From: COMBO-56-21 sp041559015
GTDB taxonomy: Archaea; Thermoplasmatota; Thermoplasmata; UBA10834
Length of the DNA: 64,000 nucleotides
NCBI GenBank assembly: GCA_041559015.1
Contig: JBFFED010000001.1
Location: forward strand, 1-64,000
Direction: 5' to 3'
In this document: positions 35,301 to 43,029 of the stretch, in pieces
How the letters are laid out: the number at the start of each line of letters is the position of its first letter
Numbering within the stretch: the first letter of the stretch is position 1
Translations under genes and position numbers: made by a program
The notes under the pieces: generated by a model
Databases searched by the model: none
The model's input: the letters and a program-made list of their open reading frames with translations, nothing else
Told to the model about the DNA's origin: nothing

Positions 35301-36569
35301 CTCCGCTGCGAGTATGAGCACGTCGCGCGCTGAGGCCTTGGCCCGCTCTGGCGTGAACTCGATATGCGTGTCCCCGGGGAGCCGGGCGATCTCCTCCGTG
35401 CTGATGATCCTGGTGTGGGTGCACCTCGCGAGCTGTGAGAGCGACGGCATGAAGCACTGGTAATCGAGCACCATCGCGTCCAGCAGGCCGCTCAGGAGGA
35501 CCAGCTCCTGGGAGGTCACGTTCGCGGCCAACGGGACGCCCTTCCTCATGAGGGTCTCGTTCCCCGTGCAGCACACACCGACTATGTTGAAGCCCTGCGC
35601 GCCGGCCTTGGTCGCGATCTCCTTCATCTCCCTCGCCGCGTCGACCATGATGTCGCTCAAGAGCGGGTTGTGTCCGTGGACCGCTATGTTGATTGACTTC
35701 TCGTCGAGCACGCCCAGATTCGCGCGGCTGAGGATCATCTTCGGCGTGCCGAACAGGACGTCGCTGAGGTCTGAGGATATCTGGGCGCCAGTGTAATCCG
35801 CCAAGGAGCACTTGATGCCCCCGAACAGGAGGGGGATCGGGTCGGCGTCGACACCCATGGCAGTCCGATGAATCACATCTGATATCGCCGTCTCGATGTT
35901 GGTCGGCAGGACAGCATGGGTATCCCACAGATGCATCCTTCCGCGCGTCACTCTGCTCTTGAGGAAGGAGAGCGGCTCGTGCGTGAACCTCGAGTAATCG
36001 TCGAGCGCTGCGAGGGATACCGCTTCCGCGAGGGCCATGCCATCCTTATCAGTTTCCTGGATGCCCAGCTTCTTCGCCAACGCCTCCAGCCTGACCTCGT
36101 CCGTCACTTTGTAGTCCTTGACCTCACCCTTGGACACTGCGTGCAGCACATGGGCTATCTCCTTGCCGTGGCCGGAGTGCGAGGCAGTGCCCCCGGCGAT
36201 CATGCGCACCAGATGCCGGGCGACTATCGTGTAGTCCCGCGCGCCGCATATGCCGCTGGTCGGCTCCTTGCCCATCGGGTTGATTCTGCACGGCCCCTGG
36301 AGACATATCTTACAGCACAGCCCGAGGGACCCGAACCTGCACTGAGCGCCCTGGTTGGCCGCTCTGTCCGGGAGCGTCTCGATTCCAGCTGCGTGCAGGT
36401 CGGTGAACATGGTCGTGCACGAATCGTCCCAGAAGTCGCACGACCACTTCGATTTCTTGTCAGTCCGCTCCTTCTCGCCCGGTGGTCTCTCGTTCTCGCC
36501 AGTGGTCACCCAGACAGCACTCCTAGTTCGCAATGGCGCATGTGGCAACCACTGATAGGCCCGAGCCAT
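32370..36569 (-). CDS. Fused bifunctional CO dehydrogenase / acetyl-CoA synthase (CooS-AcsB)
   Basis: This single 1399-residue chain joins a bacterial-type CO dehydrogenase (about residues 40-670) to acetyl-CoA synthase (about 690-1399). D- and B-cluster cysteines are C77, C85 and C86, C89, C94, C108. C-cluster ligands are H300, C334, C372, C485, C515 and C564. Their spacing is almost the same as in Carboxydothermus CooS. A-cluster cysteines C1176, C1179, C1188, C1198, C1265 and C1267 have exactly the spacing of Moorella AcsB. Both halves therefore look active: CO2 reduction to CO, then acetyl-CoA from CO, methyl and CoA. No stop or frameshift separates them. The start could also be GTG 36509. 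It heads the operon with acsD and acsC. Confidence 0.95.
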   Translation of the reverse strand: MARAYQWLPHAPLRTRSAVWVTTGENERPPGEKERTDKKSKWSCDFWDDSCTTMFTDLHAAGIETLPDRAANQGAQCRFGSLGLCCKICLQGPCRINPMGKEPTSGICGARDYTIVARHLVRMIAGGTASHSGHGKEIAHVLHAVSKGEVKDYKVTDEVRLEALAKKLGIQETDKDGMALAEAVSLAALDDYSRFTHEPLSFLKSRVTRGRMHLWDTHAVLPTNIETAISDVIHRTAMGVDADPIPLLFGGIKCSLADYTGAQISSDLSDVLFGTPKMILSRANLGVLDEKSINIAVHGHNPLLSDIMVDAAREMKEIATKAGAQGFNIVGVCCTGNETLMRKGVPLAANVTSQELVLLSGLLDAMVLDYQCFMPSLSQLARCTHTRIISTEEIARLPGDTHIEFTPERAKASARDVLILAAEAYRHRGKIRRLPDVKPAAVMAGFSVEQIKELFSKKNREDPFQFLVDCIVKGRIRGLALFAGCKNTRAKEDSDVLTIARELAKRDVLLLTTGCNAIELAKGGFMDPAKAKEFAGEGLQSFLAELADASGLEGLPCVWHIGSCVDNPRYSNLATEVANRMGVDIHQIPFVAIAPEAMHEKAVSIGTWAVTMGFPVHVGTMNYLYGSTLVTEVLENTARDVYGGYFIFEEDGHEAAKRLYSAIEYRRWRLDLTDPEVERASHYVPTGEKVTNAKLFKMAIEGSIIATGYADVLLSRALRKYGPDQKIEFPETGYQLPSLFAWLGRDCTRLGDLPMLLGEARGKIREEPTFEAAVASGEATMIAAEIVEALKYIETQTPYEGTMYCGFVPDRILRQLGIAFVDDTIPGAAVFVGRASDPKKLAAMIRDCQNKGMLIIATYDIIKQLKDESISMGLDRMLYPVGEFTQAIHGLNFAIRAALSFGGIQKGDREGLYNYLSKRPKVFVLQLGPLDHIKVAAEFAVMFNGSPTITDQDVEPIPDKYVVQKNLDEMIATAIEVRGCRIKLGAMDLPVPYGPAFEGETIRRPDMHIEAGGPSKTLAFELLRMRGPEEVSDGKVTLIGKDVDEMPEGGSTHLGIIVHVYGKNMQPDFEPVLERRFHQFINFAEGGWHTGQRNLLWVRLSKSAFKSGLRLKHFGEILATKLKQEFGAIVSKVEVTIITDEAELRKHVDEAKAAYEERDARIATLTDENVDIFYTCTLCQSFAPGHVCIVTPERLGLCGAINWLDAKASFQIAPTGPNSPVPKKQTVDEVKGQWTGVNEAVAEKTHGKLQKFSAYTMVEDPMTSCGCFECIVGMSPDLQGVVVVNREFPGMTPMGMTFSTLAGSVGGGIQTPGFIGIGRKYLTSKKFISADGGFLRIVWMPKDLKEAMKEELKRRSEEVGVPDFVDKIADETVAKTPEELIEWMTKVQHPALSMEPMIK

Positions 36570-36897
36570 GAGTATGGGGGTTCCGCGGGTCGTCTAGCAA
36601 GCTGTTCGAAAAGCCGTCCACCGGAAACGCACCCCGTCGGAGGGCGGAGGCGCCGGCGGAGAAGACCGAGTCTCCACAACGCCCCCAAACGCGGTAGCCA
36701 AGACAAATGTCCGGATATTCCGTTGGCTCCAGCCCCCCATTCTCAAAGTATCTGGCCAAGTGTTGGATGTTGCCTCAGCGCTCGGCATTCGACGAATGCA
36801 TATGATGCTACTAAAACATTGTTGTTTGACGATGTTCGGCCCTTGCCGATTGCAGGGTTGGCTGGAGCCGAGCCGGACGGGCGGGTTCTGGATGGGG
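36570..36897 (-). other. Long gap between cooC copy 2 and cooS-acsB: probable promoter and leader
   Basis: No convincing gene lies in these 328 bases. On the minus strand an AT-rich element (caacaatgttttagtagcat, 36803-36822) could be a promoter, giving a leader of about 200 bases before the ATG at 36569. The leader has GC-rich inverted segments (for example ccgccggcgcctccgcc) but I see no known riboswitch consensus, including no cobalamin box. The small open frames here overlap each other and have no homologous look. Confidence 0.4.
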
Positions 36898-37695
36898 CTA
36901 GGGCTGCATGTTCCTTGAAATGGCGTTCGAAAGCTGTCGGACGGACTCAATCCACTCATCGGCCCCTGGCCCAGCGAATGGTGACCCCCCAGCCAGGTCA
37001 GCGGAGGCGACGGTCTCCGAGCGCGGGAGCGCGAAGATGAGCTCCAGCCCACGTCCGGCCAAGCCACGTTTGACCGAGGCCTTCTCGCCTTCGTTCGCAA
37101 CCCGGTTCGCGACGACCGCGACCTTGCGTACGCCCATCTCCCCCGCCAGCTCGGCTATCCTGGCGGCGGTCTCACTCGACCGTGAGCCAGGTTCCACTAC
37201 AACCAGTAGAAGGTCGACGCCCCGGCAGGTCGCCCGGCCGAACTGCTCAAGCCCGGCCTCCATGTCCACGACCACGTACTCGTCCCGCTCCAGCACCACG
37301 TGCTCGAGCAGGCCCCTCAGGAGGGCGTTCTCGGGGCAGAAACAGCCGCTCCCGGCGGCTTTGATCGTCCCGAGGACGAGGAGCCGCACGCCGTCCGCCC
37401 CGACCCTCGAGTATCTCTCTGGGATGTCGTCCACTCTCGGGTTGAGCTTGAAGAACGGGCCGGTGCTCGTCCCCGGCCTTGCGCCTGTGCGCTCCTCTAT
37501 AAGGTCCAACTCGGAGGATATCGGCTGGGGTACGTCCCCCGCATGTATCTCGAGCACCGTCCTCAGGTGGGCGGCGGGGTCGGCGTCCACCGCCAGCACC
37601 CTGTTGCCCTGTCTCGCCCACACTCTGGCCAGCGAGCCGGCGACGGTCGTCTTACCCACGCCGCCCTTGCCCGAGACGGCTACCTTGAGACCCAA
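36898..37695 (-). CDS. cooC: CooC-type nickel-insertion ATPase (copy 2)
   Basis: The 265-residue ATPase starts MGLKVAVSGKGGVGKTTVAG with the deviant Walker A motif. It continues with VDADPAAHLRTVL and the nickel-binding CxC in GSGCFCPENALLRGLL, then VVVDMEAGLEQFGRAT (Walker B-like). It differs clearly from copy 1 at 29305-30063, so this is not a recent duplication. It follows cooT by 4 bases and both are probably expressed with the double-ACT gene. Confidence 0.92.
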   Translation of the reverse strand: MGLKVAVSGKGGVGKTTVAGSLARVWARQGNRVLAVDADPAAHLRTVLEIHAGDVPQPISSELDLIEERTGARPGTSTGPFFKLNPRVDDIPERYSRVGADGVRLLVLGTIKAAGSGCFCPENALLRGLLEHVVLERDEYVVVDMEAGLEQFGRATCRGVDLLLVVVEPGSRSSETAARIAELAGEMGVRKVAVVANRVANEGEKASVKRGLAGRGLELIFALPRSETVASADLAGGSPFAGPGADEWIESVRQLSNAISRNMQP

Positions 37696-37699
37696 ACTA

Positions 37700-37897
37700 T
37701 CAGGCCTTCCTGGGCCTGAGGAGTATCTCGTGCCTCACAAGGTTCGCCTCGGCGAGCTCGACGTCCTTGACCGTCCGGATATCGCCCAGGGTGTCCACGC
37801 AGTTGATGTCGTTCCCTACAACAAGCACCCTCGCTGCCTCTTGCATGATGAGGTGTTTCTCAGAACCCTTGACTAGGTAGACCGCAGACTCACACAT
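37700..37897 (-). CDS. cooT: CooT-family small nickel-binding protein
   Basis: This is a 65-residue protein starting at the ATG of 37895-37897: MCESAVYLVKGSEKHLIMQE. CooT-family proteins are ~65 residues long, begin Met-Cys-Glu, and end in a short beta-barrel with a segment like NLVRHEILLRP, exactly as here. Cys2 is a nickel ligand in characterised CooT. The family assists nickel delivery to CO dehydrogenase. The longer frame beginning at 37933 is not favoured because it would bury Cys2. It sits directly upstream of cooC copy 2. Confidence 0.85.
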   Translation of the reverse strand: MCESAVYLVKGSEKHLIMQEAARVLVVGNDINCVDTLGDIRTVKDVELAEANLVRHEILLRPRKA

Positions 37898-37939
37898 TGC
37901 ATATACCCCACGGAGTCCGGTGCTCACGAGCACATGCGG

Positions 37940-38344
37940 TTAGTCGACTGAGCACTCGGCTATCTGTCCCGCGACCTTCTTGGCCTTCTCGTAATCGTCC
38001 ACGACGAACACGAACCTCAGCCTGTCGCCCTTCTGCCCAAGAAGGTAGCTCGTCCTCAACTGCACCCCGTTGTCGACGAGGTACCTGGCCGCGCGCACCC
38101 ACTGCCCCGGCCTGTTGAACATGTCTATGACGAGGACCTTCCTCTCGCTGAAGGGCAGGTCGGCCTTCATGAAGGCCCTCCGGCACTCCTCGTCGCAGCC
38201 GGTGAGGAACCTGATGAAATACTTGTCCTCGATCTTCGCGGTGGCAATCGTGTCCAGGTTTATGTGCTGCTCCGCGAGCAGCGCGACCGTGTCGAGAAGG
38301 TCCTTGCTGTCCCCAGATAGCGTCAGTTCGAATTCGGTTGTCAT
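37940..38344 (-). CDS. Tandem ACT-domain protein
   Basis: This 134-residue protein comprises two ACT-like repeats. The first is MTTEFELTLSGDSKDLLDTV through KYFIRFLTG, and the second is KVLVIDMFNRPGQWVRAARY through RLRFVFVVDDYEKAKKVAG. Stand-alone ACT pairs bind amino acids or other small ligands and usually regulate a partner. It is the first gene of the run ACT-cooT-cooC and precedes the CODH/ACS genes, so it may couple the carbonyl branch to a metabolite signal. That is inference. No DNA-binding domain is present. Confidence 0.8.
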   Translation of the reverse strand: MTTEFELTLSGDSKDLLDTVALLAEQHINLDTIATAKIEDKYFIRFLTGCDEECRRAFMKADLPFSERKVLVIDMFNRPGQWVRAARYLVDNGVQLRTSYLLGQKGDRLRFVFVVDDYEKAKKVAGQIAECSVD

Positions 38345-38667
38345 CGAATCTCCCCCGTAGTGCCGCTGGACTGGTATTGTGCTGTTATCTATTTATTCTG
38401 TACCCCCAAGATTCCGAGCGCCGAGAAAAGACCCGTCTGAAACTTCTGGAGTTCGTCGACGCTCCTGTGACATATCATGGCATGCCACATTAGAGCTATC
38501 GAAACAGTTTCAACTCGGCGGACAGATGGTCGAAAACAGTGTTCGTGGTCGGGCGCTCCGCGCTCTCAGCGCATGCCGCATCGGAGAGGGCCTGCGTAAA
38601 GGCACAAGTCAATTAACCCGATGCACGGATGCGGAGCACAGCTGGGACTTCGGGGAGGAGCGCAGGT
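38345..38667. other. Intergenic region with divergent promoters
   Basis: These 323 bases hold a minus-strand TATA element for the ACT-cooT-cooC genes (cagaataaatag, 38387-38400) and, on the plus strand, gtcaattaaccc (38607-38618) upstream of the methyltransferase gene. Between them I see no open frame with coding character, tRNA or repeat. Confidence 0.5.
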
Positions 38668-39426
38668 TTGAGAGTGTCCTTCGACAGGATAGCCGACAAA
38701 TACGACGAGACGAGGTCGCTCCCGAAGGACACCATGGACCAGGTCGTCGACGCCCTTGAGATGGTCGTCGACAGCAGAAAAACCATCCTGGACGTCGGGG
38801 TGGGCACAGGGAGGTTCGGCCACCCTCTCCAGGTCCGAGGGCAGGATATCGTGGGGATCGACATCTCCGGGCCCATGCTGGATAAGGCCAGGGCCAAGGG
38901 GATCGAGGATCTCGTGAGGGCCGATGTGTGTCAGATGCCGTTCATGGACAAGGCATTCGGGGTCTCGATGAGCGTGCATCTGCTGCACCTTGTGTCCGAA
39001 TGGAGGTGCGCTCTGGCAGAGGTAGCGCGGGTGACCTCCGAGAGATTCGTCACCGTGGCGTCGTTCCGAGAGGACTCGCCCGCGGAGCTGATGAGGCTCT
39101 ACTACGAGGAGAGGTGCAAGGAGCTTGGGCACGAGGTCCGCCACCCTGGCCTCAGGGAGAGGGAGCTCAAGGACCTCCTGAAGCCGGACCTCGTCTCCCT
39201 CGTCGCAGTGCATGAGGAGCTCATAAGCCCCAAAGAGCGCCTCGACGGGTTCGCCAGGAAGACCTACTCCAGCCAATGGCCCGTGCCCGAGGACATACAC
39301 GCCAAGGCGATTGAGGCTGTGAGGATGGAGTTCGCAGATGTCGAGTCGCTCCTTGAGCGGGAGGGCATATTCCTCATAGCCTGGAAGATCGGCACGCTGG
39401 AGAGGTTCCTCGCCGAGAGCGTCTGA
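38668..39426 (+). CDS. Class I SAM-dependent methyltransferase
   Basis: This ~252-residue methyltransferase has motif I TILDVGVGTGRFG, motif II IVGIDISGPML, and the RADVCQMPFMDKAFGVSMSV strand typical of UbiE/Methyltransf_11 enzymes. The TTG at 38668 (MRVSFDRIADKYDETR) is chosen because ggggagga ends 8 bases before it and the TATA at 38607 puts the transcript start after the ATG at 38629. The C-terminal half is unlike ubiquinone or menaquinone methyltransferases. The methyl acceptor is unknown. Confidence 0.85.
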   Translation: MRVSFDRIADKYDETRSLPKDTMDQVVDALEMVVDSRKTILDVGVGTGRFGHPLQVRGQDIVGIDISGPMLDKARAKGIEDLVRADVCQMPFMDKAFGVSMSVHLLHLVSEWRCALAEVARVTSERFVTVASFREDSPAELMRLYYEERCKELGHEVRHPGLRERELKDLLKPDLVSLVAVHEELISPKERLDGFARKTYSSQWPVPEDIHAKAIEAVRMEFADVESLLEREGIFLIAWKIGTLERFLAESV

Positions 39427-39489
39427 CCGAGTTCTCGGCGCAATCGCGCCGGACCCTCGATGAAGCACTTTCGCCTGCCCGTAATGCAT

Positions 39490-39500
39490 CGCTTTATATC
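39490..39500 (+). promoter_or_regulatory. TATA box of the RPA operon
   Basis: The sequence cgctttatatc predicts a transcript start near 39523, leaving a leader of about 40 bases that contains the SD (aaaggggg) for the GTG at 39566. Confidence 0.65.
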
Positions 39501-39565
39501 GTCCGCGCCCGTTGTCAAAACAGCAGCACAGAAGAGAAACGGCTGCTCATAAAGGGGGCTTTGTT

Positions 39566-40885
39566 GTGGATACAGAGAATCTAGCGCCCCACGTGGAAGA
39601 GATCTCACGGGCGCTCGGGGACAAGTTGTCAGAGGAGAAGATAGCAGAGGAGCTGAAGAAGTACATCGATGTGTACAGGCTCAGCATACCGATGGCGAAG
39701 AGGACCATAGTCAAGAAGTACGGCGGGGACGCGAGCGGCTTCGATACCGGCTTCCAGAGGAAGCTCGCGGATCTGCGGCCGAACGAGCCCGTGGTGGACT
39801 TCGTCGCCAAGGTGCTGTCCGCGAACAGGAAGGAGGTCACGGCCAAGGGGGAGAAGAAGGAGATCATGTTCGGCTTCCTCGGGGATGAGACGGCCACCGT
39901 GCCATACACGGCATGGGACCTCGAGGGCCTGGATCTCGGCAAGGGAGAGGTAATCTCCGTCAAGGGCGCATACACGCGGGAGTACCAGGGCAGGATACAG
40001 GTCAACTTCGGGAACAGGGTCTCGATCAAGAAGGAGGACCCGGCCACGATAGGTGACATACAGGTCGCCCAGGGGCCCCCGAGGGTGGTCGAGGTCGGAG
40101 GCCTCAGGGAGGCCATGGGCTATGTCGAGGTGAAGGGGAGGATTCTCTCCGTCGAGCCCAAGGAGGTCTCTGTCCAGGGCGAGGCGAAGAAGATCTTCGC
40201 GGGCGTCCTCGCGGACACCTCCGGCAAGGTGCAGTTCACCGCCTGGAACGACTTCGGCCTCAAGGAGGGCGAGGTCGTCAGGATATCCAAGGGCACGGTG
40301 AAGGCCTGGAGGGGCATCCCGCAGCTCAGCTTCGACGACCGCGCGGAGGTCACCAAGGTCAAGGAGAAGTTCCCGAGCGCCGAGGAGCTCCAGAAGACCG
40401 GAGTGAGGATGATCGCGGAGATAGCTGCCAGGGGAGGTGCCGCGGACACCTCTGTCAGGGGCGTGGTGGTCGAGGTGAGGGACGGCTCTGGGCTCATCAT
40501 GCGCTGCCCAGAGTGCAGGCGCGCCCTCCAGAAGGGCATGTGCAAGCTCCACGGGAGGGTCGAGGGCTTCCCTGACCTCAGGGTCAAGGCGATACTCGAC
40601 GATGGGAGCGGCGCGGTCAGCGTGGTCATCGGGCGCGAGCTCACGGAGAAGCTCGCGGAGATCACCCTCGACGAGGCGATGCAGCGCGCGAGGGAGAAGA
40701 TGGACCACGGGGTGGTCTCGGACATGCTCGAGGAGAAGCTCGCACTCAAGAAGCTGACGGTCGCCGGGTCGATCACAGCGGACCAGTACGGGCTCTCGAT
40801 GATAGTCAAGGACGCGTCCTTCGCCACTGTCGACGTGAAGCAGGAAGCGGAGAAGCTGCTCGTCGAGCTGGAGGCCTCGGAATGA
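39566..40885 (+). CDS. rpa: Replication protein A (single-stranded DNA-binding protein, multi-OB-fold)
   Basis: This ~439-residue single-stranded DNA-binding protein has an N-terminal helical region (NLAPHVEEISRALGDKLSEE), then at least three OB folds (~residues 70-165, 180-260, 300-400). A zinc-finger insert lies in the last fold (MRCPECRRALQKGMCKLHG, Cys-x2-Cys...Cys-x2-His). This is the euryarchaeal RPA plan. The GTG at 39566 (MDTENLAPHVEE) is preferred over the TTG at 39512, which lies before the predicted transcription start. It overlaps the partner gene by ATGA at 40882-40885. Confidence 0.9.
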   Translation: MDTENLAPHVEEISRALGDKLSEEKIAEELKKYIDVYRLSIPMAKRTIVKKYGGDASGFDTGFQRKLADLRPNEPVVDFVAKVLSANRKEVTAKGEKKEIMFGFLGDETATVPYTAWDLEGLDLGKGEVISVKGAYTREYQGRIQVNFGNRVSIKKEDPATIGDIQVAQGPPRVVEVGGLREAMGYVEVKGRILSVEPKEVSVQGEAKKIFAGVLADTSGKVQFTAWNDFGLKEGEVVRISKGTVKAWRGIPQLSFDDRAEVTKVKEKFPSAEELQKTGVRMIAEIAARGGAADTSVRGVVVEVRDGSGLIMRCPECRRALQKGMCKLHGRVEGFPDLRVKAILDDGSGAVSVVIGRELTEKLAEITLDEAMQRAREKMDHGVVSDMLEEKLALKKLTVAGSITADQYGLSMIVKDASFATVDVKQEAEKLLVELEASE

Positions 40886-41808
40886 ACCAGAGGGAGGTCG
40901 CGTGGCGCGTGTTCGCCGAGGAGTTCAACTCATCTGTGCTGGAGCACTCGGGAGAGGGCGAGAAGCCGGTGTCCTATGTGATCACCCCTCTCGGTGCCAG
41001 GATCAACAGGATGCTCGTGGTCGGAGTGGCGACGGACATCGAGGAGGTAGGTGAGGAGGGGAAGCCGAGGTACAGGGCGAGGATAACGGATCCCACGGGG
41101 ACCTTCTACGTCTCCGCGGGGGAGTACCAGCCCGAGGCGGCCATGGCCCTCTCCAAGATGGCCCCGCCTGCGTTCGCGGCCGTCGTCGGCAAGAGCAGGG
41201 CTTACGAGCCCGAGCCGGGCGTGAAGTATCTCAGCATCAGGCCCGAGAAGATACTCGAGGTCGACGCTGAAGCCAGGGACTATTGGGTGCTCGAGACCGC
41301 AAGGAGCACGCTCGCCCGGATAGACGCGGTCGGGGATGGCCTGAAGATGGCCCAGCCGACCGTGGGCGAGCTGACTAGGCTCGGCCATCCGGAGAACCTC
41401 GCGGACGGGGTCGTGAGGGCGATCGAATTCTACAAGGACATCGACCTGGACAGGTTCAGGAACACCGTCATCGACGCGCTCAGATCCGTCCTGCCGGAGA
41501 GCGGGGACCGGGCGCGGCCCGAGCCGAGGCCTGCCCCCGCGAGGAAGCCCGCGCAAGAGCCGGAGGGACGGGCCGAGACCAAGGAGGAGGAGATGCACGA
41601 GGTTGAGGTCGACTCGGACGAGGGCGAGACCGTGCTGAAGATCATCGAGTCCCTCGACTCAGGCTCCAGGGGCGCCAAGTGGGACTCCATAATCGAGGCG
41701 GCCGCCAAGAAGAAGATAGACAAGGTCAGACTCGAGGAAATCGTGGCCGACCTTCTGGACAAGGGCGAGATCTACGAGCCCGAGCTCGGCATGATGAAGA
41801 GGATATAG
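40882..41808 (+). CDS. RPA-associated protein (second gene of the RPA operon)
   Basis: The 308-residue protein has an N-terminal OB fold (RINRMLVVGVATDIEEVG, RARITDPTGTFYVSAGEYQPEA). A Pro/Glu-rich linker follows (~residues 205-240), and the C-terminal winged helix (TVLKIIESLDSGSRGAKWDS...LLDKGEIYEPELGMMKRI) resembles the RPA32 C-terminal domain. In halophilic and methanogenic archaea a protein of this kind is encoded right behind RPA and acts with it in DNA repair. The 4-base overlap with rpa fits a stoichiometric partner. Confidence 0.87.
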   Translation: MNQREVAWRVFAEEFNSSVLEHSGEGEKPVSYVITPLGARINRMLVVGVATDIEEVGEEGKPRYRARITDPTGTFYVSAGEYQPEAAMALSKMAPPAFAAVVGKSRAYEPEPGVKYLSIRPEKILEVDAEARDYWVLETARSTLARIDAVGDGLKMAQPTVGELTRLGHPENLADGVVRAIEFYKDIDLDRFRNTVIDALRSVLPESGDRARPEPRPAPARKPAQEPEGRAETKEEEMHEVEVDSDEGETVLKIIESLDSGSRGAKWDSIIEAAAKKKIDKVRLEEIVADLLDKGEIYEPELGMMKRI

Positions 41809-41843
41809 CGGCGCCTCGCGCAGCTGACGACGGGATCTTTCAC

Positions 41844-42230
41844 CTAACTAGTGAACTCATCCTTGGACACGACCACGAGTATCAGGCCGATGAGACCGAT
41901 TATGCTAGGGACAGACAGTATGCCCCCTACTAAGGCAATCGCGAAGTGAGTCCTCTGGATTGCGAAGATGCCTCCGAGAATGGCGAGCGCGCCCAAGGCG
42001 ATGGTCACGATACACCAGAATGTCGCAATCAGCAAGATCACGCCGCCAATGAGGATCAGCACTCCACCGGCCACCGGCATGGAGGATGGTTGCTTCTTGG
42101 CCAGCGGTCCTGCCATCGTCACACGGTAGTCGTGGCCACAATACGGACAAACGTTGGCGTCAAAGGCTATCGGTCTACCGCACGAAACGCAGCTCCTGTT
42201 CCCTGACATGTCTTGAGACTGCACTAGCAT
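41844..42230 (-). CDS. Zinc-ribbon membrane protein (paralogue 1 of 3)
   Basis: This ~128-residue protein has an N-terminal zinc ribbon (CVSCGRPIAFDANVCPYCGHDY) and then three or four hydrophobic helices (GGVLILIGGVILLIATFW, IVTIALGALAILGGIFAI, FAIALVGGILSVPSIIGLI) ending VVVSKDEFTS. The same plan recurs in the next two genes on this strand. The start at 42228-42230 (MLVQSQDMSGN) follows gaaggtg; the ATG at 42209 is possible. Function is unknown; zinc-ribbon/TM proteins of this type are common in Thermoplasmatota-like archaea and other archaea. Confidence 0.75.
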   Translation of the reverse strand: MLVQSQDMSGNRSCVSCGRPIAFDANVCPYCGHDYRVTMAGPLAKKQPSSMPVAGGVLILIGGVILLIATFWCIVTIALGALAILGGIFAIQRTHFAIALVGGILSVPSIIGLIGLILVVVSKDEFTS

Positions 42231-42383
42231 CACCTTCGTCCACTGATGGGCCTGCAAGGGTGTTCTGGCCCGTCGGAAGGTGTATACCCCTAACGTCTAG
42301 AAATGCTTGGCGCTGAAAACGACGAGAACTCTAAAAGGGGAAGTAAGTGGTTTGAGCTCGATCGTCTGAGAGCACCTGCGCGC

Positions 42384-42914
42384 TCAGTCGAAGTCCTTCT
42401 TCGAGACGGCGACCAGTATGAGGCCGACCAACGCGAGCAGGCTTCCGATCATCCACGGGCCTATCACGAACAGCCCCAGGACGCCGCCGAGTATGGCTAT
42501 GCCCCAGTGCTTGCGCATGACACCAAAGAGCCCGCCCAACACCGCGATCAGGCCAAGCACGATGAATATGACGCCGCAAACGTCCATTATGTCGTTGATC
42601 ATGTCGCCCACGCCTGCGACATCGACTCCCCACTGATCCAGGTCATCGACATCAATGGCGATCAAGATGCCCCCCATGGCCAGGCCCATGAGCCCGGCAA
42701 CGAGTATCAATATCCCTCCGACGATGGACAGCATGCCCTTTTCCTTGGGTGCAGGAGGTCCTGCCTGAACCCTGTAGTCATGCCCGCAATACTGGCACAC
42801 ATTCGCGTCCATCGGTATCTCGCGACCGCATGAGACGCACTTTCTAGATCCACCTTCTGATCCCATCCCTGAACCTCCTTCTATACCAGCAGTACCTGTA
42901 CTGCCTCCGACCAT
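42384..42914 (-). CDS. Zinc-ribbon membrane protein (paralogue 2 of 3)
   Basis: This ~176-residue protein begins with a Gly/Ser-rich stretch (MVGGSTGTAGIEGGSGMGSE), then the ribbon CVSCGREIPMDANVCQYCGHDY. Four hydrophobic segments follow, the last ending LVAVSKKDFD. It is closely related to its two neighbours (shared CGHDYR...GGILILVAG and ISKK/DxF end). The start at 42912-42914 is set by an AT-rich TATA element (aaattaatag on the minus strand near 42950). A short extracytoplasmic acidic loop (IDVDDLDQWGVDVAGVGDM) lies between helices 1 and 2. Confidence 0.75.
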   Translation of the reverse strand: MVGGSTGTAGIEGGSGMGSEGGSRKCVSCGREIPMDANVCQYCGHDYRVQAGPPAPKEKGMLSIVGGILILVAGLMGLAMGGILIAIDVDDLDQWGVDVAGVGDMINDIMDVCGVIFIVLGLIAVLGGLFGVMRKHWGIAILGGVLGLFVIGPWMIGSLLALVGLILVAVSKKDFD

Positions 42915-43029
42915 GAATGTGCCAGGATAATAAATGAATCTTTCTATTAATTTCGACATATCCATGCTGGCGGTGCGAATCAAGGCGATAGCGATGCCTT
43001 GGGACGGAGCGCTTGCCAGGCGAGCGGAG

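Noticed and set aside
36570..36897. Cobalamin or other known riboswitch before cooS-acsB
   Set aside because: No B12 box or other consensus I know could be read on either strand.
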